A stretch of 15,500 nucleotides of DNA from Pelagibacteraceae bacterium TMED146. Its GTDB lineage: Bacteria; Pseudomonadota; Alphaproteobacteria; Pelagibacterales; Pelagibacteraceae. The first letter of the stretch is position 1. Each line of letters begins with the position of its first letter. The notes beneath the pieces were generated by a model. It worked only from the letters and a program-made list of their open reading frames with translations. It did not search any database and had not been told where the DNA came from. Shown here piece after piece: positions 8,157 through 15,079 of the stretch. The position numbers and the translations under genes are program-made. The stretch lies in the NCBI GenBank assembly GCA_002171085.1, contig NHGV01000012.1:104480-119979 (forward strand). The letters are read 5' to 3'.

Positions 8157-9446
8157 TTATAAAACGATAAAACTAGCCAAGCTTAATGCAGCAACTACCC
8201 ATATCGCAGGGTTTACCGACGAAGCTTTTCCGCTTGCTAACTTTATTAACGCATAAGATAAAAAAGCAAGAGCAATTCCATGACTTATACTATAAGTTAA
8301 AGGCATAGTGATCATTGCTAGTACAGCGGGACCAGCTTCTGCAATATCATCCCAATCAATATCAGTAATATTTTTTACAAATAAAATTGATACATAAACA
8401 AGTGCAGCACCATCAATTTGTTTTGGTAAAGATGTAGCAAGAGGTTCAAAAATTAAACAAACAAGAAAAAGAGCTCCAATTACTAATGAAGTCATTCCCG
8501 TTTTTCCTCCAGCTTTTATACCAGACCCTGACTCAATATAACTTGTAACAGTTGTTGTACCCATCATTGCACCTGCAACAGTTCCAACGCTATCAGACAT
8601 CATAGCTTTTTCGATATCTTTTACTTTGCCCTTTGAATCCACTTTTCCAGCAACGTTTGCAACTGATGTTAAAGTTCCAGCAGTGTCAAAAAAATCTACA
8701 AAGAATAAAGTGAAAATTACTGATATCATTCCACCAGTAAAACCGGCACTTAAATCAAAAGTCATTAAGTGTGTCATTGGCTTTATACTTCCAATTACTC
8801 CATTAAATTTTCCAAGACCAGTGACCCAAGCTATTATACTAAAAACAAGAATACCGATTATGATATTTCCTTTTACTTTAAGTTTTTCTAAAACGATCAT
8901 AGCCACAAAAGCCAAACAAGCTAAAATAACAATTGGATCTTTTAAATTTCCTAATTTTACAAGAGTTACAGGATGATCAACTACAACACCCATAATTTGC
9001 AAACCAATTATTGCAAGAAAAAGTCCGATGCCCGCTCCAATACCAAGCTTTAAACTTTTAGGTATTGAATTAATTATCCAAGCTCTTAATGGCGTGAGTG
9101 ATATTGCCAAGAAAACAATTCCAGCAACTAACACTGCACCAAGTGCTTGATCTGGGCTATATCCTAGAGTTTTACAAACGTAATAAGCAACGAAAGCATT
9201 TAATCCCATCCCGGGCGCAAGTCCGATTGGCCAAGTTTTTCCGTAAAAGGCCATTATAAAACAAGCTAGAGCAGAAGCTAAAATAGTAGCAGTATAGACA
9301 CCACCAAAATCAAATCCACCATCCTTCAGAATTATAGGATTTAAAAACATTATATATGCCATCGTTAAAAAAGTGGTAACACCAGCAGTTATTTCTGTTC
9401 TTAAATTTGTATTATTTTTTTTAAATTCAAAATATTTTTCAAACAT
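8157..9446 (-). CDS. NCS2-family purine permease (AzgA/PbuG subgroup)
   Basis: Inner-membrane, proton-coupled nucleobase transporter of 429 residues with about 12-14 hydrophobic helices. Diagnostic blocks are TEITAGVTTFLTMAYIMFLNP near the N-terminus, PGMGLNAFVAYYV, FFVDFFDTAGTLTSVAN and the long signature GTTTVTSYIESGSGI. These are the forms of the AzgA/GhxP guanine-hypoxanthine-adenine group rather than of uracil or xanthine permeases. The frame is open to 9467, but I chose the ATG at 9446: it gives the usual MFEKYFEF start and has a strong GGAGG at 9452-9456, while the upstream ATG has none. It converges on a phosphoribosyltransferase gene and shares a terminator with it, consistent with uptake plus trapping of purine bases. 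Confidence 0.93.
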   Translation of the reverse strand: MFEKYFEFKKNNTNLRTEITAGVTTFLTMAYIMFLNPIILKDGGFDFGGVYTATILASALACFIMAFYGKTWPIGLAPGMGLNAFVAYYVCKTLGYSPDQALGAVLVAGIVFLAISLTPLRAWIINSIPKSLKLGIGAGIGLFLAIIGLQIMGVVVDHPVTLVKLGNLKDPIVILACLAFVAMIVLEKLKVKGNIIIGILVFSIIAWVTGLGKFNGVIGSIKPMTHLMTFDLSAGFTGGMISVIFTLFFVDFFDTAGTLTSVANVAGKVDSKGKVKDIEKAMMSDSVGTVAGAMMGTTTVTSYIESGSGIKAGGKTGMTSLVIGALFLVCLIFEPLATSLPKQIDGAALVYVSILFVKNITDIDWDDIAEAGPAVLAMITMPLTYSISHGIALAFLSYALIKLASGKASSVNPAIWVVAALSLASFIVL

Positions 9447-9530
9447 TATTATCCTCCAAGAACTCATATATTAGAATTTGATGCTTTTTTTAGTTTTTTA
9501 AATTTTAAATGTGGATTTTTTTGTATTCCT

Positions 9531-9561
9531 ATTGAAAAATTTCTAGAGTAGATTGAAAAAT
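9531..9561 (+). repeat. Direct repeat just upstream of gshA
   Basis: The decamer ATTGAAAAAT occurs at 9531-9540 and again at 9552-9561, a centre-to-centre distance of 21 bases (two helical turns), immediately before the gshA start. A weak promoter can be drawn around it (TTGTAT at 9521, 17-base spacer, TAGAGT at 9544). This spacing would suit a regulator binding one face of the DNA, but A/T-rich repeats arise easily by chance here. Confidence 0.35.
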
Positions 9562-9563
9562 AG

Positions 9564-10892
9564 ATGTTATCAAAAGAAAATTTAATAAATTATTTCAAAC
9601 ACGGTGAAAAAAACCTTAGCGATTTTAAAATTGGCACTGAACATGAAAAATTTCTATTCGATATTAAAACAAAAAAATCAGTAGATTTTTCAGAAAAGGG
9701 CATTGTTGGAATTTTTAATATTTTAAAAGAAAATCAGTGGACAGAGATTAAAGAAAAAGAAAATATAATTGGATTAAGAAAAGGAAATTTATCAATTACA
9801 CTTGAGCCCGGTTTGCAAATAGAATTATCTGGTGCACCATGTGACACGATTCATGATACCTGTAGGGAAGTTAATTTATATTTAAAAGAATTGAAGCAAG
9901 CTTGTAGTAAACTTGGAATAGGAATTATTGGAATAGGTTTTATACCAAATACTAAAATAAACGAAGTTCATAAGCTTAAAAAAAAACGATACTCCATTAT
10001 GAGAGACTATATGCCAAAAGTTGGTACGCTTGGCTTGGACATGATGCATAGAACAGCAGCTACACAGGTGAATTTTGATTTTTCATCTGAATATGATTTT
10101 AGAAAAAAAACTAAAGTCGCAAGTTGCCTTGTCCCTGTTGCAGTTTCATTGTTTTCAAACTCACCAATTCTAGAAGGAAAGTTAAATGGTTTTATTGGTT
10201 ATCGTACAAATATTTGGCAACACACTGATGATAATAGATCTGGATTGATCCCATTTTTTTTTGATAAAGAAAACTCATATGAACAATATTGTGATTATGC
10301 ATTAAATGTACCGATGTACTTTGTGAATAGAAATGATGATGTCATAGATGTTTCAGGAAAAAACTTTAAAGATTTTATTAATGGTAAATTAAAAGAGGTA
10401 AACCATGAAGAAGCAAATCTAGATGATTGGGCCAATCATTTATCTACAATCTTTACAGAAGTAAGAGTTAAACAATATTTAGAAATAAGACCTGCAGATT
10501 CTTGTTCGTGGACTGGAATTTGCTCTATTCCAGCTTTTTGGACAGGTATTTTGTATGATCAAAATATTTTAGATGAATGTTTTGAGATTTGTAAGGAATG
10601 GAAATTTAAAGATGTGAAACAAGCATATTTAGATGCCGGAAAAAAAGGATTTGAAGCAGAGCTATATGGTAAATCAATTTTAGAATATGCCAAATCATTT
10701 TTAGAATTGTCACAAAAAGGTCTACAAAATAGAAAAAAGCTTAATTCTAATAATGATGATGAAAGTATCTTTTTAAAAGAACTTTTTGGCTTTGTAGAAA
10801 ATAAAAAAAATCTCTCAAATATATTAATCGAAGAATTTGAAAAAAAATATAAAAACAATCTAGATTTAATTTTTGATGAAAAAGCATTTTAA
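9564..10892 (+). CDS. gshA: Glutamate-cysteine ligase, plant/alphaproteobacterial type
   Basis: First, ATP-dependent step of glutathione synthesis: joins the gamma-carboxyl of glutamate to cysteine. At 442 residues it belongs to the GCS2 (class 3) group found in plants and alphaproteobacteria, not the E. coli GshA group. Key blocks are KIGTEHEKFLFD (22-33), SITLEPGLQIELSGAP (77-92), IMRDYMPKVGTLGLDMMHRT (145-164) and TQVNFDFSSE (167-176), followed by FSNSPILEGK, NIWQHTD, YALNVPMYFV and EVRVKQYLEIRPAD. In EPGLQ the third-block residue usually Gly (EPGGQ) is Leu. There is no clear Shine-Dalgarno. Its 3' end overlaps the gshB start by 17 bases, so the two are translated from one operon. A direct repeat lies just upstream. 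Confidence 0.95.
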   Translation: MLSKENLINYFKHGEKNLSDFKIGTEHEKFLFDIKTKKSVDFSEKGIVGIFNILKENQWTEIKEKENIIGLRKGNLSITLEPGLQIELSGAPCDTIHDTCREVNLYLKELKQACSKLGIGIIGIGFIPNTKINEVHKLKKKRYSIMRDYMPKVGTLGLDMMHRTAATQVNFDFSSEYDFRKKTKVASCLVPVAVSLFSNSPILEGKLNGFIGYRTNIWQHTDDNRSGLIPFFFDKENSYEQYCDYALNVPMYFVNRNDDVIDVSGKNFKDFINGKLKEVNHEEANLDDWANHLSTIFTEVRVKQYLEIRPADSCSWTGICSIPAFWTGILYDQNILDECFEICKEWKFKDVKQAYLDAGKKGFEAELYGKSILEYAKSFLELSQKGLQNRKKLNSNNDDESIFLKELFGFVENKKNLSNILIEEFEKKYKNNLDLIFDEKAF

Positions 10893-11826
10893 GATTGCGA
10901 TTCAAATGGATCCTTTGGAAAAAATAAATCCAAAGGAAGATAGCACTTTTGTTATTGCTCAAGAAGCGCAAAGAAGAGGGTATAAATTATTTCATTATTC
11001 ACCAAAGGATATTTCCTTAAAAAATAATACTATTATTGCAAAGGGATGTTATTTTAAAATTATTAATCAAGGCAAAAAATTTTTTAAAAAACAAAAAAAA
11101 ATTTCAATTAATTTAAACCAGTTCCATTATGTTCTAGTCAGGCAAGATCCTCCATTTAATATGGAATATATAACCGCAACTTATTTTTTAGAAATGTTAA
11201 ACCAAAAAGTTTTAGTTGTGAATAATCCAGCTGAGATAAGGAATAATCCTGAAAAATTATCAATGTTTAATTTTAAAAATTTAATTCCTGACACATTAAT
11301 TTCAGAAGATTTAACTGAAATTCAAAATTTTATTAAGAAATATAAATTTACTATTCTTAAACCTCTTTATGGTAATGGCGGAGAAGGCATTGAAAAAGTG
11401 ACTAAAGGTTCGTTAAAAAATAAAACAATTATCCAAAGAATGATTAAAAAGTATAAAGGGGCAATTATTGCTCAAAAATTTATAAAAGAGATTAGTCAGG
11501 GCGATAGAAGAATTATATTGATAGATGGAGAATATATGGGCTCAGTTGCAAGGATACCAAAAAAAGGAAGTATCAAGGCCAACTTTCATGCAGGTGGATC
11601 TGCACAAAAATCAGGATTAGTTTTTAAAGATAGGAAAATTTGTTCAAAGCTAAAACCATATTTGAAGAAAAAAGGTCTTTTTTTTACAGGTATAGATGCC
11701 ATTGGAAATTATTTAACAGAAATTAATGTCACTTCACCAACCGGTATGCAAGAAATTAACCAGCTAAATAATACAAGATTAGAAAAAATATTTTGGGATA
11801 AATTAGAAAAGAAAATTAAGAAATAG
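10876..11826 (+). CDS. gshB: Glutathione synthetase
   Basis: Second step of glutathione synthesis: ATP-grasp ligase adding glycine to gamma-glutamylcysteine. From the ATG at 10876 it has 316 residues, the normal GshB length; the frame also allows a TTG one codon earlier, which I consider less likely. The N-terminal substrate domain begins FKIAIQMDPLEKINPKEDST (6-25). The family motif VRQDPPFNMEYITATYFLE follows. The ATP-grasp part shows ILKPLYGNGGEGI (glycine-rich loop), GDRRIILIDGEYMGSVAR and the metal/ATP-binding TEINVTSPTGMQEIN. The start lies inside the end of gshA, implying coupled translation so that both enzymes are made together. A hairpin follows the stop codon. Confidence 0.95.
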   Translation: MKKHFKIAIQMDPLEKINPKEDSTFVIAQEAQRRGYKLFHYSPKDISLKNNTIIAKGCYFKIINQGKKFFKKQKKISINLNQFHYVLVRQDPPFNMEYITATYFLEMLNQKVLVVNNPAEIRNNPEKLSMFNFKNLIPDTLISEDLTEIQNFIKKYKFTILKPLYGNGGEGIEKVTKGSLKNKTIIQRMIKKYKGAIIAQKFIKEISQGDRRIILIDGEYMGSVARIPKKGSIKANFHAGGSAQKSGLVFKDRKICSKLKPYLKKKGLFFTGIDAIGNYLTEINVTSPTGMQEINQLNNTRLEKIFWDKLEKKIKK

Positions 11827-11828
11827 TC

Positions 11829-11852
11829 TAGAGGCGACTAATGTCGCCTCTA
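11829..11852. terminator. Hairpin between gshB and the convergent small heat-shock gene
   Basis: A perfect 10-bp stem TAGAGGCGAC (11829-11838) / GTCGCCTCTA (11843-11852) with loop TAAT begins two bases after the gshB stop codon. It is markedly GC-rich for this window. The following tracts (CCTATATTATTT on plus, GACTATTTCTT on minus) are only moderately U-rich, so termination could be partial. It would serve both gshB and the convergent hsp20 gene. Confidence 0.75.
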
Positions 11853-11862
11853 CCTATATTAT

Positions 11863-12309
11863 TTATTGTATTTCAATTTGTCTTGGTTTTTTAGCTTCTG
11901 GAATAATTCTTTCCAAAGAAACTTTTAAAAGACCATCTTTTAGTTCAGCGCCTTTAACTTCAGTGTCATCAGCAATTGTAAAAGATTTACTAAAGTATCT
12001 TTTAGAAATACCTTGATGAATAACATTGCCGTTTTCATCTTTAGTTTCTGAACTATCTTTTTTAACAGATTTGATTGTTAAAAGGTTATCAGCATATTCG
12101 ATAGCGATATCCTTTTTATTATATCCTGCTAATGCCACTTCAACATTGTATTGGTTTTCACCAGTTTTTACGATGTTGTAAGGCGGATAGTTTACTGAAG
12201 GTGTTTTAAAAAAATCATCTTCAAACATTTTTTCAAAATGATCGAAAATATTATCATAACCTACAGTAACAGGTCTTAGTTGATTAAATATAGATAAAGC
12301 ATTACTCAT
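11863..12309 (-). CDS. ibpA: Small heat-shock protein, IbpA-like (Hsp20/alpha-crystallin)
   Basis: ATP-independent holdase that binds unfolding proteins during heat and other stress in the cytoplasm and hands them to DnaK/ClpB. The 148-residue protein has an N-terminal arm, then an alpha-crystallin domain from PPYNIVKTGENQYNVEVALAG through NLLTIK and GLLKVSLERIIPEAKKP, and it ends RQIEIQ, carrying the I-x-I oligomerisation motif. The C-terminal stretch is very close to that of E. coli IbpA/IbpB. The frame is open to 12354, but I chose the ATG at 12309: it gives the normal start MSNALSIFNQL and has a strong AAGGAGG at 12314-12320. The upstream ATG at 12354 falls inside a leader hairpin. A heat-shock-type promoter and a ROSE-like leader lie upstream, suggesting double control by heat. 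Confidence 0.95.
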   Translation of the reverse strand: MSNALSIFNQLRPVTVGYDNIFDHFEKMFEDDFFKTPSVNYPPYNIVKTGENQYNVEVALAGYNKKDIAIEYADNLLTIKSVKKDSSETKDENGNVIHQGISKRYFSKSFTIADDTEVKGAELKDGLLKVSLERIIPEAKKPRQIEIQ

Positions 12310-12368
12310 TTTTCCTCCTTTGTTAAGCAAGTACTTTTTTATAGGCCCTAACATTAAGCGACCTATAA
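12310..12368 (-). promoter_or_regulatory. ROSE-like RNA thermometer in the small heat-shock gene leader
   Basis: Read on the minus strand, the leader folds into two hairpins. The first pairs TTATAGG (12368-12362) with CCTATAA (12345-12339) and has an inner CTTA/TAGG helix. The second pairs CUUGCUU (12331-12325) with AAGGAG (12320-12315) across the loop AACA, burying the Shine-Dalgarno. Within it UUGCU faces AGGA with U-A, U-G, one bulged G, C-G and U-A. That is the hallmark arrangement of ROSE elements found before proteobacterial hsp20 genes. The fold was drawn by hand. Confidence 0.65.
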
Positions 12369-12370
12369 TT

Positions 12371-12401
12371 ATTATGTGGGTATTGTTTTTATTTTTTCAA
12401 G
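12371..12401 (-). promoter_or_regulatory. Heat-shock (RpoH, sigma-32-like) promoter of the small heat-shock gene
   Basis: On the minus strand, CTTGAAA (12401-12395) is followed by a 14-base spacer and CCCACATAAT (12380-12371). This resembles the sigma-32 pattern CTTGAA, 13-15 bases, CCCCATnT. Transcription would start near 12366-12364, giving a leader of about 55 bases that contains the thermometer-like hairpins. The -35 box overlaps the stop codon of the upstream oligopeptidase gene. Confidence 0.6.
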
Positions 12402-14469
12402 ATGTGGTTTTATTAGAAATTTTTAGAGCAAAAATATATGCAAGTGAAACTTCATTTAAATAATCATATCTTCCACTTGCGCCGCTATGACCTGCATCCA
12501 TATTCATATCTAACATAATTAAATTTTTATCCGTTTTATATTCTCTCAATTTTGCAATCCATTTTGTCATTTCCCAATAGGTTACTCTTGGATCATTAAT
12601 CCCGCCGGTAATGAGCATGTTAGGATAATTTTGTTTTTTAACATTATCATAAGGCGAATAACTTTTTATATATTGATAAGCTTGTTTGTTATTTTTTAAA
12701 TCACCCCACTCTGGAATTTCTGTTACTGTTAAAGGCAAATCTTCATCAAGCATAGTATTGCAAATGTCTACAAATGGAACTTGAGCTATTATACCTAGAA
12801 AAAGATCAGGTCTTTCATTAGAAATATAACCCATCAATAAGCCACCTGCTGAACCACCTTGCGCAATAATTTTTCCTTTCGAAGTATATTGGTTGTCACA
12901 AAGATATTCTGCACAGGATATAAAATCTAAGAATGTATTTTTTTTATTCATTAACTTGCCATTCTCATACCATTCTTGACCTTTTTCGCGCCCTCCTCTG
13001 ATATGAGCGATAGCGTAAATAAAACCTCTATCGATTAGAGAAAATCTATTTGAAGAAAAACTATCTGGAATAGTAATTCCATAGCTTCCATACCCATACA
13101 AAAGTAATGGTGCATCACCATTTAAAGAGGTGTTTTTGTGATAAAAAACAGTAAGAGGGATTTGTTCTTTATCATGAGAATTCACTAACACTCTTTTGCA
13201 AATATAATTATTTTTTTCATAACCCGATGGAATTTCTTGAGTTTTTCTTAAAATTTTTTTCTTTTCTCTACAGTTATAATCATAAACCGTTCCTGGTGTA
13301 ATTGGTGAGCTATAAGAAATTCTAATTAAATCTGTATCAAACTCATATTGCCCAGAAAGGGAAAGTTCATAAGTTTCATCGTCAAATTTAATTAAGTGTT
13401 CTTCTGAACTTTCTAAATTTTTGATTGAAATTTGATTTAGACCGTCAACTCTTTGAAACAAAATGAACCATTTTTTAAGAACAGTGAAATCAAGCAATAA
13501 ATGTTTAGGGTCATATTTAACATAATCTTCCCATTTATTAATATTACTAGGCTCTGCAGTTGAGACTTTAAAGTTTTTGCATTCGCCAAGGTTATTAAGA
13601 ATATAAAAAATACCATTTGCATGATCAATCTCATATTCTTCTCTATCTGTTCTTTTTTTAAAGCATTGTATGTTTTTATAATCATTGATTTGACTAAACC
13701 AATATTCAGAGGTTTGGTGATCACCTGTTCTTATTAGAAGATAATCTTTGCTTTGGCTTAATGAAGGATAGCAAAAATATGCAGCATCTTTTTCTTCATA
13801 AATCAATTGATCATTCGCAGGGTTTGAACCAATTTCATGAGCAAAAATTTTGTTTGGTCGGTGATTAGTATCTAAAACAGTGTAAAAAATTATTTTATTA
13901 TTTGGGTGCCAAATAATTTCACCAGTTGTATTTTCAATTTTTTTGGTGATGATTTTTTGCGTTAAAATTTCTTCTATAGTTAAATTATAATGTTCGCTTC
14001 CATTTGTATCTACATTATAGGCTAAGTACTTATGATCATGACTATGACTAACAGAACTTAGATTAAAAAATTTAAAATCTTTTGATTTTTGATTTGCATC
14101 TAAGATAATTTGTTCCTTATTATTTAGATTATTTAATCTTAAAAATTGAGGATACTCAGCATCTTCTAAATATTTGCTATAATAACTGAACTTTCCGTCT
14201 TTAACAGGAACGGATGAGTCTTTATCTTTTATTCTTCCTTTAAGTTCATTAAAAATTTTTTTTTTAAGATCCGTTAAATCCTTAAGTTGCTCAGATTTAT
14301 AGTTATTTTCATCTTCAATATATTTTAAAACTTCTTTGTTTAATTTTGATGGATTTTTTAGAACAGTTCGCCAATCCTGTTGCTTAATCCAGGCATAATC
14401 ATCAACCAATTCTTCACCGTGAAGATTTATCACCTTTTTTTCTTTTCTTAATTTGGGTACTAATTTCAT
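12397..14469 (-). CDS. ptrB: Oligopeptidase B (S9 prolyl oligopeptidase family)
   Basis: Serine peptidase that cuts short peptides after Arg/Lys, usually cytoplasmic; no signal peptide is seen here. The 690 residues have the family's length: an N-terminal segment with ELVDDYAWIKQQDW (20-33), a beta-propeller in the middle and a C-terminal alpha/beta-hydrolase. The catalytic triad is visible: Ser540 in QGGSAGGLLMGY, Asp626 in GGINDPRVTYWE and His661 in DAGHSGASGRYDY. YGYGSYGI (458-465) and AHIRGGREKG (488-497) are also typical. Glu576 in MLDEDLPLT corresponds to the acidic residue that selects basic P1 residues in oligopeptidase B, favouring PtrB over prolyl oligopeptidase. The start codon is two bases from the divergent J-protein start, so its promoter must lie within that gene or the mRNA is leaderless. 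Confidence 0.93.
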   Translation of the reverse strand: MKLVPKLRKEKKVINLHGEELVDDYAWIKQQDWRTVLKNPSKLNKEVLKYIEDENNYKSEQLKDLTDLKKKIFNELKGRIKDKDSSVPVKDGKFSYYSKYLEDAEYPQFLRLNNLNNKEQIILDANQKSKDFKFFNLSSVSHSHDHKYLAYNVDTNGSEHYNLTIEEILTQKIITKKIENTTGEIIWHPNNKIIFYTVLDTNHRPNKIFAHEIGSNPANDQLIYEEKDAAYFCYPSLSQSKDYLLIRTGDHQTSEYWFSQINDYKNIQCFKKRTDREEYEIDHANGIFYILNNLGECKNFKVSTAEPSNINKWEDYVKYDPKHLLLDFTVLKKWFILFQRVDGLNQISIKNLESSEEHLIKFDDETYELSLSGQYEFDTDLIRISYSSPITPGTVYDYNCREKKKILRKTQEIPSGYEKNNYICKRVLVNSHDKEQIPLTVFYHKNTSLNGDAPLLLYGYGSYGITIPDSFSSNRFSLIDRGFIYAIAHIRGGREKGQEWYENGKLMNKKNTFLDFISCAEYLCDNQYTSKGKIIAQGGSAGGLLMGYISNERPDLFLGIIAQVPFVDICNTMLDEDLPLTVTEIPEWGDLKNNKQAYQYIKSYSPYDNVKKQNYPNMLITGGINDPRVTYWEMTKWIAKLREYKTDKNLIMLDMNMDAGHSGASGRYDYLNEVSLAYIFALKISNKTTS

Positions 14470-14471
14470 AA

Positions 14472-14960
14472 ATGAATCTTATTATTTTAAGCTTAATAAT
14501 ATTTCTTATCTTATATGGTGTCCTTTGGCTAATTTCCAATATGGATAAAAAAACATTTTCTGGAATGTTTAAATTTGGGATTATAATTCTTTCAGTTACA
14601 GCAATTATTTTATTATTTTTAGCTGGTAGGTATTTACTTTCGCTACCTTTCTTTGCTGTTATAGGAACTGCAGTTAAAAGAAGTATGTTTAACTTTGTTA
14701 ATATTATTTATCTTTATCGTTTTATCTCTGCAATTTTAAAGGTTAGAAGAATGAGATCAAATGGAACATTTACCTCTTCAATAAGCGAAGTGAATGATGC
14801 TTACAAAACCTTAGGGTTAGAGAGAAATTGCTCAAGACAAGAGATAATTAATGCTCACAAAACTAAAATAAAAGAGGCGCATCCAGACAAGGCAGGAGAT
14901 AATGAATTAGCTAGTAAAATTAACCGTGCAAGAGATATACTTTTAGAAATACATAAATGA
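14472..14960 (+). CDS. Membrane-anchored DnaJ-domain protein (Pam18/TIM14-like layout)
   Basis: A 162-residue J-protein expected to stimulate an Hsp70 (DnaK) at the inner membrane. The N-terminal part has hydrophobic stretches near 3-22 and 34-66. The J-domain is at the extreme C-terminus, with DAYKTLGL (109-116), the HPD motif (137-139) in EAHPDKAGDNELASKIN and a final helix RARDILLEI. No Gly/Phe region, zinc domain or substrate-binding domain follows. Membrane segment first and J-domain last, with HPDK.G and A.KIN.A.D after it, is the plan of mitochondrial Pam18/TIM14 and its alphaproteobacterial relatives. It starts two bases from the divergent ptrB start codon. Its TGA overlaps the next gene's ATG (ATGA), so it leads an operon with a small membrane peptide and an AsmA-like gene. 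Confidence 0.85.
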   Translation: MNLIILSLIIFLILYGVLWLISNMDKKTFSGMFKFGIIILSVTAIILLFLAGRYLLSLPFFAVIGTAVKRSMFNFVNIIYLYRFISAILKVRRMRSNGTFTSSISEVNDAYKTLGLERNCSRQEIINAHKTKIKEAHPDKAGDNELASKINRARDILLEIHK

Positions 14961-15079
14961 AAACACTAAAAATTTTACTTGGAGTTTTGGATTATTTTTT
15001 TGTTAAAAACAAAATTATAGGTTTTATTCTTGTTTTACCTATAATTATTATCATTAGTCTGGCGCTATATTTATTATGA
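14957..15079 (+). CDS. Putative 40-residue single-span membrane protein
   Basis: A short frame of 40 codons linked by ATGA overlaps both to the J-protein gene before it and to the AsmA-like gene after it. The peptide starts MKTLKILLGVLDYFFVKNK and continues into one long hydrophobic span of about 20 residues (IIGFILVLPI, then IIIISLALYLL) that reaches the C-terminus. A short amphipathic front, a basic K-N-K turn and a terminal helix suggest a small inner-membrane protein, in the general style of DUF5989-like peptides, but I do not recognise a family. Support for it being real comes from the exact stop/start overlaps on both sides. Without them a gap of more than 110 bases would be left in a very compact operon. 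Function is unknown. Confidence 0.6.
   Translation: MKTLKILLGVLDYFFVKNKIIGFILVLPIIIIISLALYLL

Noticed and set aside
9447..9563. Possible purine riboswitch before the NCS2 permease
   Set aside because: The leader is very A/T-rich and I see no three-way-junction core or conserved loop-loop elements of purine riboswitches; only a Shine-Dalgarno is evident.
10559..10971. Minus-strand open frames opposite gshA/gshB
   Set aside because: Low-complexity Phe/Leu/Ser-rich translations created by A-rich coding sequence on the other strand; both plus-strand genes are clearly real.
12310..12354. Longer N-terminus for the small heat-shock protein from the ATG at 12354
   Set aside because: The ATG sits in the loop of a leader hairpin with no Shine-Dalgarno, the added residues do not look like Hsp20, and the ATG at 12309 has a strong AAGGAGG.
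12339..12368. Leader hairpin read as an intrinsic terminator of ptrB
   Set aside because: On the minus strand the stem is followed by A residues rather than a U-tract, and the position fits a leader structure downstream of the heat-shock-type promoter.
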